From the NCBI RefSeq assembly GCF_035918155.1, contig NZ_CP109327.1, positions 7,316,001 through 7,380,000 of the forward strand: a DNA stretch of 64,000 bases, given 5' to 3'. The notes beneath the pieces are model-generated. The model did not search any database, was not told the origin of the DNA, and was given only the letters and a program-made list of their open reading frames with translations. Made by a program: the position numbers and the translations under genes. The stretch's first letter is position 1. Each line of letters begins with the position of its first letter. This document shows positions 49,060-59,971 of the stretch, piece by piece. The DNA is from Streptomyces sp. NBC_01591 (GTDB lineage Bacteria; Actinomycetota; Actinomycetes; Streptomycetales; Streptomycetaceae).

Positions 49060-49280
49060 TGCAGCGCAGATGTGCGGAGATCGTCCAGGGTGATCACCGG
49101 CCTGCGGAGCAGGGCGACCGGACCGCCGATGTCACGGGGTACAGGGGTTCGGTGCGGCCTCATCGTGGAAGGATCTGCCGGAGCACGTCACTCGAGGGCA
49201 GCGCCCCCGGAGCCCCTGCCGGCGTGCGCCCCGCGCCCCGCCCCGCACGGCACCGTTCCCGAGCGAAGGGTCCAGCCGCC

Positions 49281-50831
<1,551 letters not shown>

Positions 50832-51792
50832 TGTCGTACGTCTGGTCCGGCGGCGGCGTGGTCGTGGGCACCGGCTTGTCGAAGGCCGAGAAGCCCACGA
50901 CCGCGTCCGTCCCGCCGCCCTGAGCGGTGATCCTCAGGGGGTACGGCTTGCCCGTGGCCGCGACGTACATCGTCAGCGTCTGGCCGTCCCGCATCCTGGT
51001 CAGTGGCACCACCGGAGCCCCGTCGAGCGTGGTCTTGTGGCCCTTGTTCAGCGTTCCGCGGTCGTTGTTCGCGTTGTCGCTGACCAGCTTCTGGAAGGTG
51101 TCCAGATCGCAGCCGTTCGCCAGGCCGCGCAGCCGCGGGTCGTCGGCAGAGCCCTTCATGTATCGGCCGCCGAGGATCGCGGCGAAGGCCGAACCACCGC
51201 CCGGAACCTGGTTCTTCCAGAAGTTCGCGTCCGGCTTGACCCAGACGTCGTCGCCGCGCTTCACGATCCGGACCGACCCCTGGCTGTGGCCGAGGTCCAC
51301 CGATCCGTTGCAGTTCCCGTCCCGGTCCAGGGTGAGTTCCAGAGTCATCCGCGGGCTGTTCTCGCCGAGGTTGCCGCGCGTGCTGAGGTGCAGGGAACGG
51401 ACGCTCAGGAGGGCGTCACGCGAACGGTCCGCGATCTGCTGCGCGGTGAGCTTGTCGATGCCGTCGTCCGCCCGTGCCGCACCGCCGCCCAGGACGCTGC
51501 CGCCGGTGAGTCCCAGCACGACGACCGCCGCCCAGGCGGCCCGGCGTGTGCCGCTGTGTCGACCGGTCACGTCGCCTCCCTCGTAGAACCCGTCGGGCGA
51601 AGAACCCGTCGGGCCTGTTCAGGTGCCATCCGATTCTTTTGAGCGTACGCCGGGGCCGGTCCGGTCGCGAGGCGGAGGAAATCGACCACAGCGCATACAC
51701 AGTGTGATGTCCTGCCCCGTTTTTGGTTACGGATGGTGGGGGACGGTTGTCGGCGCACCGAGTTCACCACCAGCGAGGAGGAACAGGGAGAC

Positions 51793-52146
51793 ATGAAGCT
51801 GTCGATGGGGAGTGTGTCCAGGGCCGTACTCCGGGGCGTCGTCGTGGCAGGGGCGGCCGCCGTGCTCGCGGTTCCCGCGACCGTCGCCACCGCCGTGGCA
51901 CCCGTGGCGACGCCGCCCGGTCTGTCCTGCGACACCGGAAAGCACGAGATCGACGACTACACGGGCTTTGCGCTGTGCCGCAACAACGGCAGCACGACGC
52001 AGACCTTCTGGGTGCACCTGGTCTGCGGCTGGTCCCCGGACGTGGACGGCGAGCACGTCACACTCAACCCCGGGCAGTCCGGTCAGTCCACCGCGCATTG
52101 CTCCGCCCTCGGCACCGGGATCGGGGAGATCAGCGTCCAGCCGTAG
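51793..52146 (+). CDS. Small secreted protein
   Basis: A 117-residue exported protein: RGVVVAGAAAVLAVPATVAT and AVAPVA is a signal peptide. The mature part of about 80 residues has four Cys (GLSCDTGKHE, GFALCRNNG, HLVCGWSP, TAHCSALGT), probably two disulfides, and an immunoglobulin-like strand pattern (TQTFWVHLVCGWSPDVDG). ATG 51793 follows GGGAG. Function unknown; similar small secreted proteins are common in Streptomyces. A hairpin follows. Confidence 0.65.
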   Translation: MKLSMGSVSRAVLRGVVVAGAAAVLAVPATVATAVAPVATPPGLSCDTGKHEIDDYTGFALCRNNGSTTQTFWVHLVCGWSPDVDGEHVTLNPGQSGQSTAHCSALGTGIGEISVQP

Positions 52147-52176
52147 GGCGCGTCCGTGTCCGCGTCCGCGCGCCCG

Positions 52177-52211
52177 CCGGTCCGGCCGCCGTGTCCCGGT
52201 GGCCGGACCGG
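52177..52211. terminator. Terminator between convergent genes
   Basis: CCGGTCCGGCC (52177-52187) and GGCCGGACCGG (52201-52211) form a perfect 11-base stem between the secreted protein gene and the nucleotidyltransferase gene. Confidence 0.65.
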
Positions 52212-52250
52212 TCCGGACCGGTCTGCTCCGGTTCGATCCGGCCGTCATGG

Positions 52251-53285
52251 CTACGGAACGCTCCGCTCCAGCAGCCGGGGCAGCGCGGCCGCCAGCCGCT
52301 CCCGCAGCCGGTCCGGACCGCCGTCCACCCACGGGTGCGAGGCGTGGAACGCGGCCCAGTCCACCAGCCAGTCCAGCACCGCCCCGGGCGTGAAGCCCTG
52401 CGCGTGCGATCCCAGCACGGTGCGCAGCAGGCGGGGCGAGAGCCGCGTCCCGGGGTACTCCGCGAGCAGCACCGCGTCGTACAGGTCCTTGGCCCCCGAC
52501 CGGCCCTCCGCCTCCTGGTCCTCGGCGAGCCACAGCAGCTTCCAGGCGAGCGAGAGTCCCGGGCTCGCGGTGCGGACCGGCGTCGGGGGCCCGCCGTCCC
52601 CGCGCGGGCAGGCCGTCCACACCGGAGCCGCGAGCAGCCGTTCGTCCTGGGCGAAGTCCATCCGCAGCTCGCCCGGCGGCAGCCCGTCGGCCTGCCAGGG
52701 GACGACGACGCGCACGCCGGGCGTCTCGTACTCCCGGTACATCCACTCGCCGTCCGATGCCACCCGGCTCGGATCGATGCGTATCCCCTCGGGCGGCAGC
52801 GGCCCAGCCGTCAGGGCGGCGACGACCTCCTCGGTGGGGGAGGAGGGCGGATCGATGTCCTCGGGGTCTTCGAGTTCGATCCAGCGCAGCCCCTCCGGTG
52901 CGAGCACGGGCCGGGCACCGGCGGTCTCGTGGGACTCCTCGTCCGTCCACAGCTCGGGCGCGGCCGCGCCGTCCGCGGCCTCCGGCCAGTGCTGGACCAA
53001 ATCGATCCCGGCGACGTACGGGTAGGGATCGATGCGGTCGACGAAGTCCTCTGCCGCCGGCCCGTACATGACCCAGTCCAGATCGCCCGGCTCCCGTGCC
53101 GCCGCGCCCACCGACGCCTGGAGCGGGAGGCTGCCGCGCAGGATCAGACCGTCGCCCCAGGACGACTCGGCGATCACGCGCAGCAGATGGTCCTGGACAC
53201 CGCGCCGGGCGGCCCGCCAGCGCGGAGCGAGCGCCGGGTCGTCGAACGCCGGCTCCCCGGGAACGGGGCGGTCGCCCGTACTCAC
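52251..53285 (-). CDS. Nucleotidyltransferase (AbiEii-like)
   Basis: A 344-residue protein of the nucleotidyltransferase fold. The active-site pattern is LILRGSLPLQASVGAAAREP followed by GDLDWVMYG, that is G-S then D-L-D with two metal-binding Asp (the AbiEii/MNT arrangement). Later come ASPGLSLAWKLLWLAEDQEA and GAKDLYDAVLLAEYPGTRLS, the helical part common to AbiEii-like toxins. It may transfer a nucleotide to tRNA or a protein, or be a housekeeping enzyme. The gene overlaps its upstream neighbour by 4 bases, so the pair forms a unit, but the neighbour is not an AbiEi antitoxin. Confidence 0.75.
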   Translation of the reverse strand: MSTGDRPVPGEPAFDDPALAPRWRAARRGVQDHLLRVIAESSWGDGLILRGSLPLQASVGAAAREPGDLDWVMYGPAAEDFVDRIDPYPYVAGIDLVQHWPEAADGAAAPELWTDEESHETAGARPVLAPEGLRWIELEDPEDIDPPSSPTEEVVAALTAGPLPPEGIRIDPSRVASDGEWMYREYETPGVRVVVPWQADGLPPGELRMDFAQDERLLAAPVWTACPRGDGGPPTPVRTASPGLSLAWKLLWLAEDQEAEGRSGAKDLYDAVLLAEYPGTRLSPRLLRTVLGSHAQGFTPGAVLDWLVDWAAFHASHPWVDGGPDRLRERLAAALPRLLERSVP

Positions 53286-53956
53286 AGCGCCGCCCCGGCC
53301 CGCTCGTCGATCCAGCCCGCGTCCACCGCCGGGTGGTCGTCGTGCACCACGAACTCCTCCTCGACCTCCAGCACTTGGAGCCCGGCGGCGTCCAGCCCGC
53401 CCAGGAGCGCGTCGAGTTCGGCGCGCGCCTCCGGACGGCCCACCGCGCGGCAGCGCTGCGTGACGAACCGCTCGTGGCGTCCGGGGCCGGTGGTGCGGCG
53501 GGCGTTGCGCGACAGATGCGCGCCGTGCCGCTCGGCCACGGCCCGTGCGACGGCGAGCTGCGGCTCACCGGAGAGCAGCAGCTTGACGTGGTGCTCGAAG
53601 TGGCAGTCGGGAGACAGCGCGGCGGCCTCGGCGGCCGTGGTGGGTATGTCCTCGTTCCACGGCGCGGCCTCGATCTTCACGCGTACGACGGGGAAGCCCG
53701 CCGCGCGCAGCTCGGCCGACCGGAGCCCGGCGGCGGCCCGCTGCCGGGAGAGCGAGCCCCGGCCCCGTTCGGTCAGCATCGGCTGGTCGGGCGTGGCACC
53801 GCGGTCCAGGACGATATGGGTGAGCTTCAGACCGTTGCGCTCCGCCCAGCCCGCCAGACGGGCGGACTCCTCCCCGTCCCCCGTCCCGCCCCCGGCGCGG
53901 GGATCGAAACGCACCGTCAGATGCGTCTCGAACTCGCCCTCGAACTCCGCTTCCAC
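53282..53956 (-). CDS. Conserved partner of the nucleotidyltransferase
   Basis: A 224-residue protein starting at GTG 53956 with GGAGGG close upstream: VEAEFEGEFETHLTVRFDPR, LAGWAERNGLKLTHIVLDRG, PMLTERGRGSLSRQRAAAGL, AGFPVVRVKIEAAPWNEDIP, then PDCHFEHHVKLLLSGEPQLA, VAERHGAHLSRNARRT and ERFVTQRC, EEFVVHDDHPAVDAGWIDER. The sequence FEHHVKL and HLSRNARR in each half suggests two related domains with His residues, perhaps phosphate or metal binding. I recall it as conserved beside a nucleotidyltransferase in actinomycetes; no function is known to me. The two genes overlap by 4 bases. Confidence 0.7.
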   Translation of the reverse strand: MEAEFEGEFETHLTVRFDPRAGGGTGDGEESARLAGWAERNGLKLTHIVLDRGATPDQPMLTERGRGSLSRQRAAAGLRSAELRAAGFPVVRVKIEAAPWNEDIPTTAAEAAALSPDCHFEHHVKLLLSGEPQLAVARAVAERHGAHLSRNARRTTGPGRHERFVTQRCRAVGRPEARAELDALLGGLDAAGLQVLEVEEEFVVHDDHPAVDAGWIDERAGAAL

Positions 53957-54082
53957 GCGCCCTCCAGCAGTGCTTCCGTCGCCGTACGCTTCCGCTACAG
54001 AACGTAGCAAGCGGCACTGACACTCCCCGGGCACACCCGGGACGGGCCCCGGGCGCACCTCGGCCACTGTCCACCGAACGGT

Positions 54083-54119
54083 TGAGCGGACCGCTCACCA
54101 ATCCTTACCCTCCGGTAAG
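54083..54119. promoter_or_regulatory. Two operator-like palindromes upstream of the amidase gene
   Basis: TGAGCGG-A-CCGCTCA (54083-54097, perfect 7-base arms) and CTTACC-CTCC-GGTAAG (54104-54119, perfect 6-base arms) lie in the space between the divergent partner gene and the amidase gene. The first has the look of a TetR-family operator. The regulator is not in the window. Confidence 0.5.
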
Positions 54120-54195
54120 TTCGTTCGGGCGTAACAGGCGCGCTGCGCACACGTCCTGCGCACGTGTCCTCCGATACGAGGAAGGCGGTCGGCCC

Positions 54196-55671
54196 ATGTC
54201 CTCAACGGAAGCCGTGGAAACCACCGAACCGGCCGGCGCGAGGGGACTGGCCGACAGCGCACGGGAGCTGGCCGAGGGCCGCACCACCTCGGCCGAGCAG
54301 GTGTCGGCCGCGCTGCGCCGTATCGAAGCGAGCCAGGGCACCCTCAACGCCTTCAGGCACCTGCGCGCCGAGGCCGCGCTCGCCGAGGCCGCCGAGGCCG
54401 ACCGCCGGCTCGCGGCGGGGGAGCGGCTGCCCCTGCTCGGCGTGCCGGTCGCCGTCAAGGACGACACGGACGTCGTCGGGATGCCGACCCACTTCGGCTG
54501 CGACGGCGATCTGCCCGCCGCGACCGCGGACAGCGAGGCCGTACGCAGGCTGAGGGCGGCCGGGGCCGTGATCGTCGGGAAGACCAACTCCTGCGAGCTC
54601 GGCCAGTGGCCGTTCACCGAGGGCCCCGCCTTCGGCGCCACCCGCAACCCGTGGCACATCGGCCACACCCCCGGCGGCTCGTCCGGTGGTTCCGCGGCGG
54701 CCGTCGCGGCCGGTCTGGTGCCCGCCGCGCTCGGCTCGGACGGTGCGGGGTCCGTCCGTATCCCGGCGGCCTGGACCCATCTCGTCGGCATCAAGCCCCA
54801 GCGCGGCCGGATCTCCGGCCACCCGCACATCGACGCCTTCCAGGGCCTGACCGTCAACGGACCGCTCGCCAGGACCGTCGCCGACGCCGCACTCCTGCTC
54901 GACGCGGTCGCCGGACCCCACCCCGACGACCCGCACCGGCCGCCCCCCGTCGCCGCTGCGGCCGCCGCCCGCCGCGACCCCGGCCGACTGCGCATCGCCC
55001 TCGCCTGGCGCCCCCCGCTCACCCTCACCGGCTCCGCACCCCACCCCGATGTGCGACGGGCCGTCCTCGTACTGGCCGAGGCCCTCGCCCGCCTGGGCCA
55101 CGACGTCGAGGAAGCCAGGCCCCGGTACGGGCTGATCGGCCTCGGCTTCGTCCCCCGCGCCACCGCCGGCATCGCCGAACTCGCCGCCCGCCACCCCGAC
55201 CCCGCCCTCCTCGACCCCCGCACCCGCAGCGCGCTGCGCACCGGCACCCGGCTGGGCGGCCGGGTGGTACGGGCGGCCAGGGAACGCGAGGTGCGCCAGC
55301 ACCGCAGGATCGGCGCGTTCTTCCACGCGTCCCGGGCCGGTGCCGGGTACGACGTACTGCTCACCCCGACGACCGCGCTGCCGCCACCCCCGATCGGCCG
55401 CTTCGACGGGCTGAGCGCCTGGCGCACCGATCTGGCGATGACCGAGGCCTGCCCGTACGCCTGGCCCTGGAACGTCCTGGGCTGGCCCGGCATCAACGTG
55501 CCGGCCGGGTTCACCGCCGACGGGCTGCCCGTCGGGGCGCAGCTGCTCGGCCCGTCCCGCAGTGAGGAACGGCTGATCTCCCTCGCCGCCCAGCTGGAGG
55601 CCGACCGGCGCTGGTACGAGGACCGGCCCCCGGTCCCGTCCGTCCGGTCCGGGCCGGCCGGCGGGCGCTGA
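54196..55671 (+). CDS. Amidase-signature enzyme
   Basis: A 491-residue amidase. The Ser-cisSer-Lys triad is present: K88 in GVPVAVKDDTDVVGMPTHFG, S162 in TPGGSSGGSAAAVAAGL and S186 in SDGAGSVRIPAAWTHLVG. Further typical parts are VIVGKTNSCELGQWPFTEGP and GAQLLGPSRSEERLISLAAQ. It hydrolyses an amide; the substrate may be a short-chain amide, a peptide amide or a 6-aminohexanoate-type oligomer, as in similar actinomycete enzymes. The ATG 54196 follows GGAAGGCGGTCGGCCC. Two operator-like palindromes precede it, so it may be inducible. Confidence 0.88.
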   Translation: MSSTEAVETTEPAGARGLADSARELAEGRTTSAEQVSAALRRIEASQGTLNAFRHLRAEAALAEAAEADRRLAAGERLPLLGVPVAVKDDTDVVGMPTHFGCDGDLPAATADSEAVRRLRAAGAVIVGKTNSCELGQWPFTEGPAFGATRNPWHIGHTPGGSSGGSAAAVAAGLVPAALGSDGAGSVRIPAAWTHLVGIKPQRGRISGHPHIDAFQGLTVNGPLARTVADAALLLDAVAGPHPDDPHRPPPVAAAAAARRDPGRLRIALAWRPPLTLTGSAPHPDVRRAVLVLAEALARLGHDVEEARPRYGLIGLGFVPRATAGIAELAARHPDPALLDPRTRSALRTGTRLGGRVVRAAREREVRQHRRIGAFFHASRAGAGYDVLLTPTTALPPPPIGRFDGLSAWRTDLAMTEACPYAWPWNVLGWPGINVPAGFTADGLPVGAQLLGPSRSEERLISLAAQLEADRRWYEDRPPVPSVRSGPAGGR

Positions 55672-55742
55672 CCACCCCGCGCCCGTCCGCGGTCGCTCGC
55701 ACCCGAGCGCGCCAGGCGGGATCATGGACAAGAAGTGGATGG

Positions 55743-58289
55743 GTGGTGGCCAGTATGGCGTGTGCAGGTCCGCAGTCGGCGCCCGGAGCCGACCCTTCGC
55801 CGCCCAGCACTTCCCGGCACACCTTCGACACGGCGAACGACGCGACCGTGGTGGTCGCCGGCACCGGAACGGTCGTCGGCTGGACACACAGCGCACAGGA
55901 CCTGCTGGGATACCGCGCCGCGGAGGTGGTCGGGCGGCCCGCCGGCTTCCTGCTCGCCATGCCCGAGGATCCGGTACGGGTGGCCGGGATCGCCGAGCGC
56001 TGCCGGGCGGGCGTGGGATGGCGCGGCGTCGCCGACGTACGGAGGCGCGACGGCAGCCGGATCGAGGTGGACCTCCGGGTCTCGGCCTCGTTCCACCTGG
56101 ACGGCCGGGAGTGCTTCCTGGTCTCCGGACGCGAACGGCGGCCGGAGTGGACGGTCGGGCAGTCCGTGCTGGACGCCTTCCTGACCGGGTCACCGATCGG
56201 CGTGGCCGTGATGAGCCCGGACCTGCGCTACACCTGGATGAACGACACCCTGGAACGCTTCGGCGGCGTTCCGCGCGAGCACCGGGTGGGCCACCGGCTG
56301 AGCGAGGTGCTCCCGGGGCTGGAGACCGAGGCCATCGAGACGCTGATGCGCCGCGTGATCGACACCGGGATCCCCGTCATCGACTACGAGTACCTGGGCT
56401 GGACCTGGGCCGATCCGCGCCGCAGGCGCGCCTACTCCACGTCGTACCTCCCGCTGACCGACAGCAACGGCAACGTCACCGGCCTCTGCTACATGGTGCT
56501 GGACGTCACCGACCGGTGGAACGCCCAGCAACGCCTGGCCCTGGTCAACGATGCCGGAGCCAGCATCGGCTCCACCCTGGACGTGATGCGTACGGCTCAG
56601 GAACTGGCCGACTTCGCGGTGCCGCGGTTCGCCGACTTCGTCATCGTCGACCTGCTGGAGCCGGTCGCCAGCGCCGGCGCGCCCGGTCCATGGCCGATGG
56701 GCACGGGGCTGTCCGGTACGGAACTCGCCCGTTCCGGTGCCGTCACCGCCTCCTCCCGGCCGATGATGCGCCGTGCCGGGATGAGCTCGGTGCGCGAGGG
56801 CTGCCCGGAGGCGGTCTGCCGGGTCGGGGACCCGGTGGACTTCGTGCCCCCGCCCCACGACATCCGCTTCCTCATCGAGGGCGAACCCGTCCTCATTCCG
56901 GTCCTCGACCCCGACAATCACGTGTGGGCGGTCGAACAGCCCGCCAGGGCGGCGAACATCCGCGAATACGGACTCCACTCCCTCATCTCCGTACCCATGC
57001 GGGCCCGGGACACGGTGCTCGGCCTGACCACCTTCATCCGGTCGCTGAACCCCGCCCCCTTCGAACCGGAAGACGTGTTTCCGGCCCGCGAAATGGTGGC
57101 ACGGGCTGCCGTCTGCGTGGACAACGCCCGCCGCTACACCCACGAGCACACCGCCGCGCTGACCCTGCAGCGCAGTCTGCTCCCTCACACCCTGCCCGGC
57201 GGAATGGCCCTGGACGTGGCCTCCTCCTACCTCCCGGCCGACGCCAAGGACGGTGTCGGGGGCGACTGGTTCGACGTGATCCCGCTGTCCGGCGCACGGG
57301 TCGCCCTCGTCGTGGGCGACGTCGTGGGCCACGGCATCGCCGCCGCGGCCACCATGGGCCGGCTCCGCACCGCGGTGCACACCCTCGCCGACATGGACCT
57401 GCCGCCCGACGAACTCCTCGCCCACCTCGACGACCTCGTGCTCCGCCTGAGCGACGAGGAACCCGAGGGAGGGGAGCAGGGCACACCCGTACTCGGCGCC
57501 ACCTGCCTGTACGCCGTCTACGACCCGGTCACCCAGCGCTGCACCATGGCACGCGCCGGCCACCCGCCGCCCGTCGTCATCGCCCCGGACGGCCGCGTCA
57601 CCTTCCTCGAGCTGCCCGCGGGGCCGCCCCTGGGCCTGGGCGGCATGCCCTTCGAGACGGCGGAGACCGAGCTGCCGGAAGGGAGCCTGATCGGCCTCTA
57701 CACCAACGGCCTGATCGAAGGCAGGGACCAGGACCCCGAACTCGGCATGTCCCGCCTCGGCGGTGCCCTGGCACAGCGCGGACTTCCGCTCGACGCCCTG
57801 TGCGCCACAGTTGTGGAGCAACTGGTCCCGGTGCCCCAGCCCGACGATGTCGCCCTGCTGCTCGCCCGTACCCACGAGCTGAGCGCCGACCACGTCGCCT
57901 CGTGGGAGGTCCCCACCGAGCCGGCAGCCGTCGCCGGTGTCCGGGCCCGGACCGCACGCCTGCTGAGCACCTGGGGCCTGGAGGAACTGGAGATGACGAC
58001 CGAGCTGATCGTCAGCGAGCTCGTCACCAACGCGGTGCGCTACGCCACCGGGCCGATCCGGGTCCGGCTGCTGCGCCAGTCCGTCCTGATCTGCGAGGTC
58101 TCCGACACCAGCAGCACCTCGCCGCGGCTCAGGCACGCCCGTACCACGGACGAGGGCGGCCGCGGCCTCTTCCTCGTCGCCCAGCTCACCCGCCGCTGGG
58201 GCACCCGCTACACGGCCGAGGGAAAGATCATCTGGACCGAGCAGGAACTCCCGGCGACGGGAACCCGAGACCTTCCGGGGAAGAACTGA
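55743..58289 (+). CDS. PAS-PAS-GAF-SpoIIE phosphatase with HATPase domain
   Basis: An 848-residue signalling protein of the Streptomyces type. Residues about 25-125 and 140-265 are PAS domains (VVVAGTGTVVGWTHSAQDLL, PDLRYTWMNDTLERFGGVPR). About 275-450 is GAF (LADFAVPRFADFVIVDLLEP, SLISVPMRARDTVLGLTTFI). About 465-690 is a PP2C-type SpoIIE phosphatase (TLQRSLLPHTLPGGMALDVA, DGVGGDWFDVIPLSGARVAL, VGDVVGHGIAAAATMGRLRT). About 705-840 is an anti-sigma-type HATPase (LIVSELVTNAVRYATGPIRV, TDEGGRGLFLVAQLTRRWGT). Thus it may both phosphorylate and dephosphorylate anti-anti-sigma factors after sensing signals. Starts at GTG 55743, GTG 55746 or ATG 55755. Confidence 0.9.
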   Translation: MVASMACAGPQSAPGADPSPPSTSRHTFDTANDATVVVAGTGTVVGWTHSAQDLLGYRAAEVVGRPAGFLLAMPEDPVRVAGIAERCRAGVGWRGVADVRRRDGSRIEVDLRVSASFHLDGRECFLVSGRERRPEWTVGQSVLDAFLTGSPIGVAVMSPDLRYTWMNDTLERFGGVPREHRVGHRLSEVLPGLETEAIETLMRRVIDTGIPVIDYEYLGWTWADPRRRRAYSTSYLPLTDSNGNVTGLCYMVLDVTDRWNAQQRLALVNDAGASIGSTLDVMRTAQELADFAVPRFADFVIVDLLEPVASAGAPGPWPMGTGLSGTELARSGAVTASSRPMMRRAGMSSVREGCPEAVCRVGDPVDFVPPPHDIRFLIEGEPVLIPVLDPDNHVWAVEQPARAANIREYGLHSLISVPMRARDTVLGLTTFIRSLNPAPFEPEDVFPAREMVARAAVCVDNARRYTHEHTAALTLQRSLLPHTLPGGMALDVASSYLPADAKDGVGGDWFDVIPLSGARVALVVGDVVGHGIAAAATMGRLRTAVHTLADMDLPPDELLAHLDDLVLRLSDEEPEGGEQGTPVLGATCLYAVYDPVTQRCTMARAGHPPPVVIAPDGRVTFLELPAGPPLGLGGMPFETAETELPEGSLIGLYTNGLIEGRDQDPELGMSRLGGALAQRGLPLDALCATVVEQLVPVPQPDDVALLLARTHELSADHVASWEVPTEPAAVAGVRARTARLLSTWGLEELEMTTELIVSELVTNAVRYATGPIRVRLLRQSVLICEVSDTSSTSPRLRHARTTDEGGRGLFLVAQLTRRWGTRYTAEGKIIWTEQELPATGTRDLPGKN

Positions 58290-58302
58290 CCGCGTACCGG
58301 TC

Positions 58303-59358
58303 TCACGGCACCCGGGCGGTCCATTCCGCTGTGCCGAATTTCGTCCGCACCAGATCCTCGGCCCGCGCCATCTCCTCGTCCGTCACCTTGCCCCGGGTGA
58401 GGCCGTGCCGGGTGCGGAAGGAGTCGATCATCCGCTCGATGACGGCCTCGCGCGCCAGTCCCGTCTGACGGCGCAGCGGGTCGACGCGCTTCTTCGCGCT
58501 CTTGGTGCCCTTGTCGGAGAGCTTCTCCTTGCCGATCCGCAGCACCTCCAGCATCTTGTCGGCGTCGATGTCGTACGACATGGTCACGTGGTGCAGGACG
58601 GCACCTTCCCCGCCGACCACCCGCTTCTGGGCGGCGCCCGCGATCTTCCCGGCGTCCGTGGCGATGTCGTTGAGCGGCTGGTACCAGGCCCTGATGCCCA
58701 TCTCGCCGAGCGCACCGAGCACCCAGTCGTCGAGATAGGCGTAGCTGTCAGCGAACGAAAGACCGGAGACGAGGGCGTCCGGCACCGAGAGCGAGTACGT
58801 GATGGTGTTGCCCGGCTCCACGAACATGGCCCCACCGCCGGACACCCGGCGCACGACCGTGACGCCGTGGCGTTCGGCGCCTTCCGGATCGACCTCGTTG
58901 CGCAGGGACTGGAAGCTGCCGATGATCACGGCGGGGGAGTCCCACTCCCAGACCCGGAGCGTGGGCGGGCGGCGTCCCGCGGCGACCTCGGCGGTGATGA
59001 CCTCGTCGAGGGCCATGTGGAGCGCGGGTGACTGCGGCGCCTCGTGGATGAGCTGCCAGTCGTAGTCGCTCCACTCGGTGGCGTGCGCGAGCGCCCGGCG
59101 TACGGCGACGGCGACGCCCTCGGAGGTGAGGCCGAGCATCACGGTCGAGGCGGGAAGAGCCGCGTCGATCCGGGCGGCGAGACCGGCGGTGTCGGTGTTG
59201 GCCGGTGCGCCCTCCAGCGCCGCGTCGATCGCGAGGATCGCCTCGTCGGGTTCGAGGAAGAAGTCCCCGGCGACCCGTACGTTGCGCAGTGCCCCGCCCT
59301 CGACATCGAGATCCACCACGACGAGCTTGCCGCCGGGGACCTTGTACTCACCGTGCAC
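58303..59358 (-). CDS. Lipoate-protein ligase family protein
   Basis: A 351-residue cytoplasmic protein which attaches lipoate (or octanoate) to carrier proteins. GTG 59358 is used because GGAGG lies 7 bases before it and the sequence HGEYKVPGGKLVVVDLDVEG begins there; longer frames are unlikely. The first 110 residues are the LplA C-terminal-type accessory domain placed at the N-terminus (GDFFLEPDEAILAIDAALEG). The catalytic part has LHMALDEVITAEVAAGRRPP, LRVWEWDSPAVIIGSFQSLR, GVTVVRRVSGGGAMFVEPGN with the RRVSGGG motif, and then GKIAGAAQKRVVGGEGAVLH with the catalytic Lys. All complete. Confidence 0.85.
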   Translation of the reverse strand: MHGEYKVPGGKLVVVDLDVEGGALRNVRVAGDFFLEPDEAILAIDAALEGAPANTDTAGLAARIDAALPASTVMLGLTSEGVAVAVRRALAHATEWSDYDWQLIHEAPQSPALHMALDEVITAEVAAGRRPPTLRVWEWDSPAVIIGSFQSLRNEVDPEGAERHGVTVVRRVSGGGAMFVEPGNTITYSLSVPDALVSGLSFADSYAYLDDWVLGALGEMGIRAWYQPLNDIATDAGKIAGAAQKRVVGGEGAVLHHVTMSYDIDADKMLEVLRIGKEKLSDKGTKSAKKRVDPLRRQTGLAREAVIERMIDSFRTRHGLTRGKVTDEEMARAEDLVRTKFGTAEWTARVP

Positions 59359-59587
59359 AGCCTTGCCTCCACATCCGCCCGACCGCTCTACGAATCGGTA
59401 CCGAACACCCATAACGCCACCACTGTGCGGTTTAGTTCCCGCGCTCACCGTGACGGACGCGCTGTCCGGCCCTGCGGGGCGCCGGGCAGGGAGCCCCGGA
59501 CGGTCGCCGCCAGGCTCAAGGCATGGGCCCCACGCGCCGGCCGGTTCGGGCACACTGGGCCGCGATCGTTCGGCTGAAGGCACGGGG

Positions 59588-59971
59588 GTGGGGATCGTGG
59601 ACGAAGAGCAGTCGGTTCCGCGGGCGGAGAACCCCGGCGATCGGGCAGCACGGGCGTCGGCACCGGACGGACTCCGCGAAGCGACACTGATCCGGACGTT
59701 GCCGGGGGTCTTCTCCAGGGGCATGGTCGCGATCTCCCCCGACGGGCGGCTCGGCCTGTGCGGCGGGGGCGGTCCGGCACGGCTGTGGGACCTCACCACC
59801 GGCATCCTCCTTCGGGAGTTGGGGGTCGACGGCGCGGGCGACGCGGGCCTCTGGACCGACGGGCGGCACGTGGTGGCGAGCCCGCCACACCGCGCGGCCC
59901 CGGCCTCCGCCCGCCCTTACCTCCGACGTAATCGACGCTCCGTCAGCGTCCCGGCAAGCTGGGCCACATGA
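59588..59971 (+). pseudogene. WD40-repeat protein remnant
   Basis: A 127-codon frame from GTG 59588 that holds one beta-propeller blade: MVAISPDGRLGLCGGGGPAR followed by LWDLTTGILLRELGVDG, and then a piece of a second (LWTDGRHVVASPP), before turning into Arg/Pro-rich nonsense. WD40 proteins need at least seven blades, often behind a kinase domain. The frame runs into the start of the next gene by 4 bases. So this is probably a truncated remnant whose N-terminus or C-terminus has been removed. A short functional peptide cannot be fully excluded. Confidence 0.5.

Noticed and set aside
52251..53956. Classical AbiE toxin-antitoxin system
   Set aside because: The partner protein lacks the HTH and layout of AbiEi, so only the enzyme is AbiEii-like. 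Kept as a finding, not as a called system.
55724..58468. 914-codon plus-strand frame overlapping the PAS/GAF/PP2C gene
   Set aside because: Arg/Gly/His-rich composition; the other frame has five recognisable domains in order.
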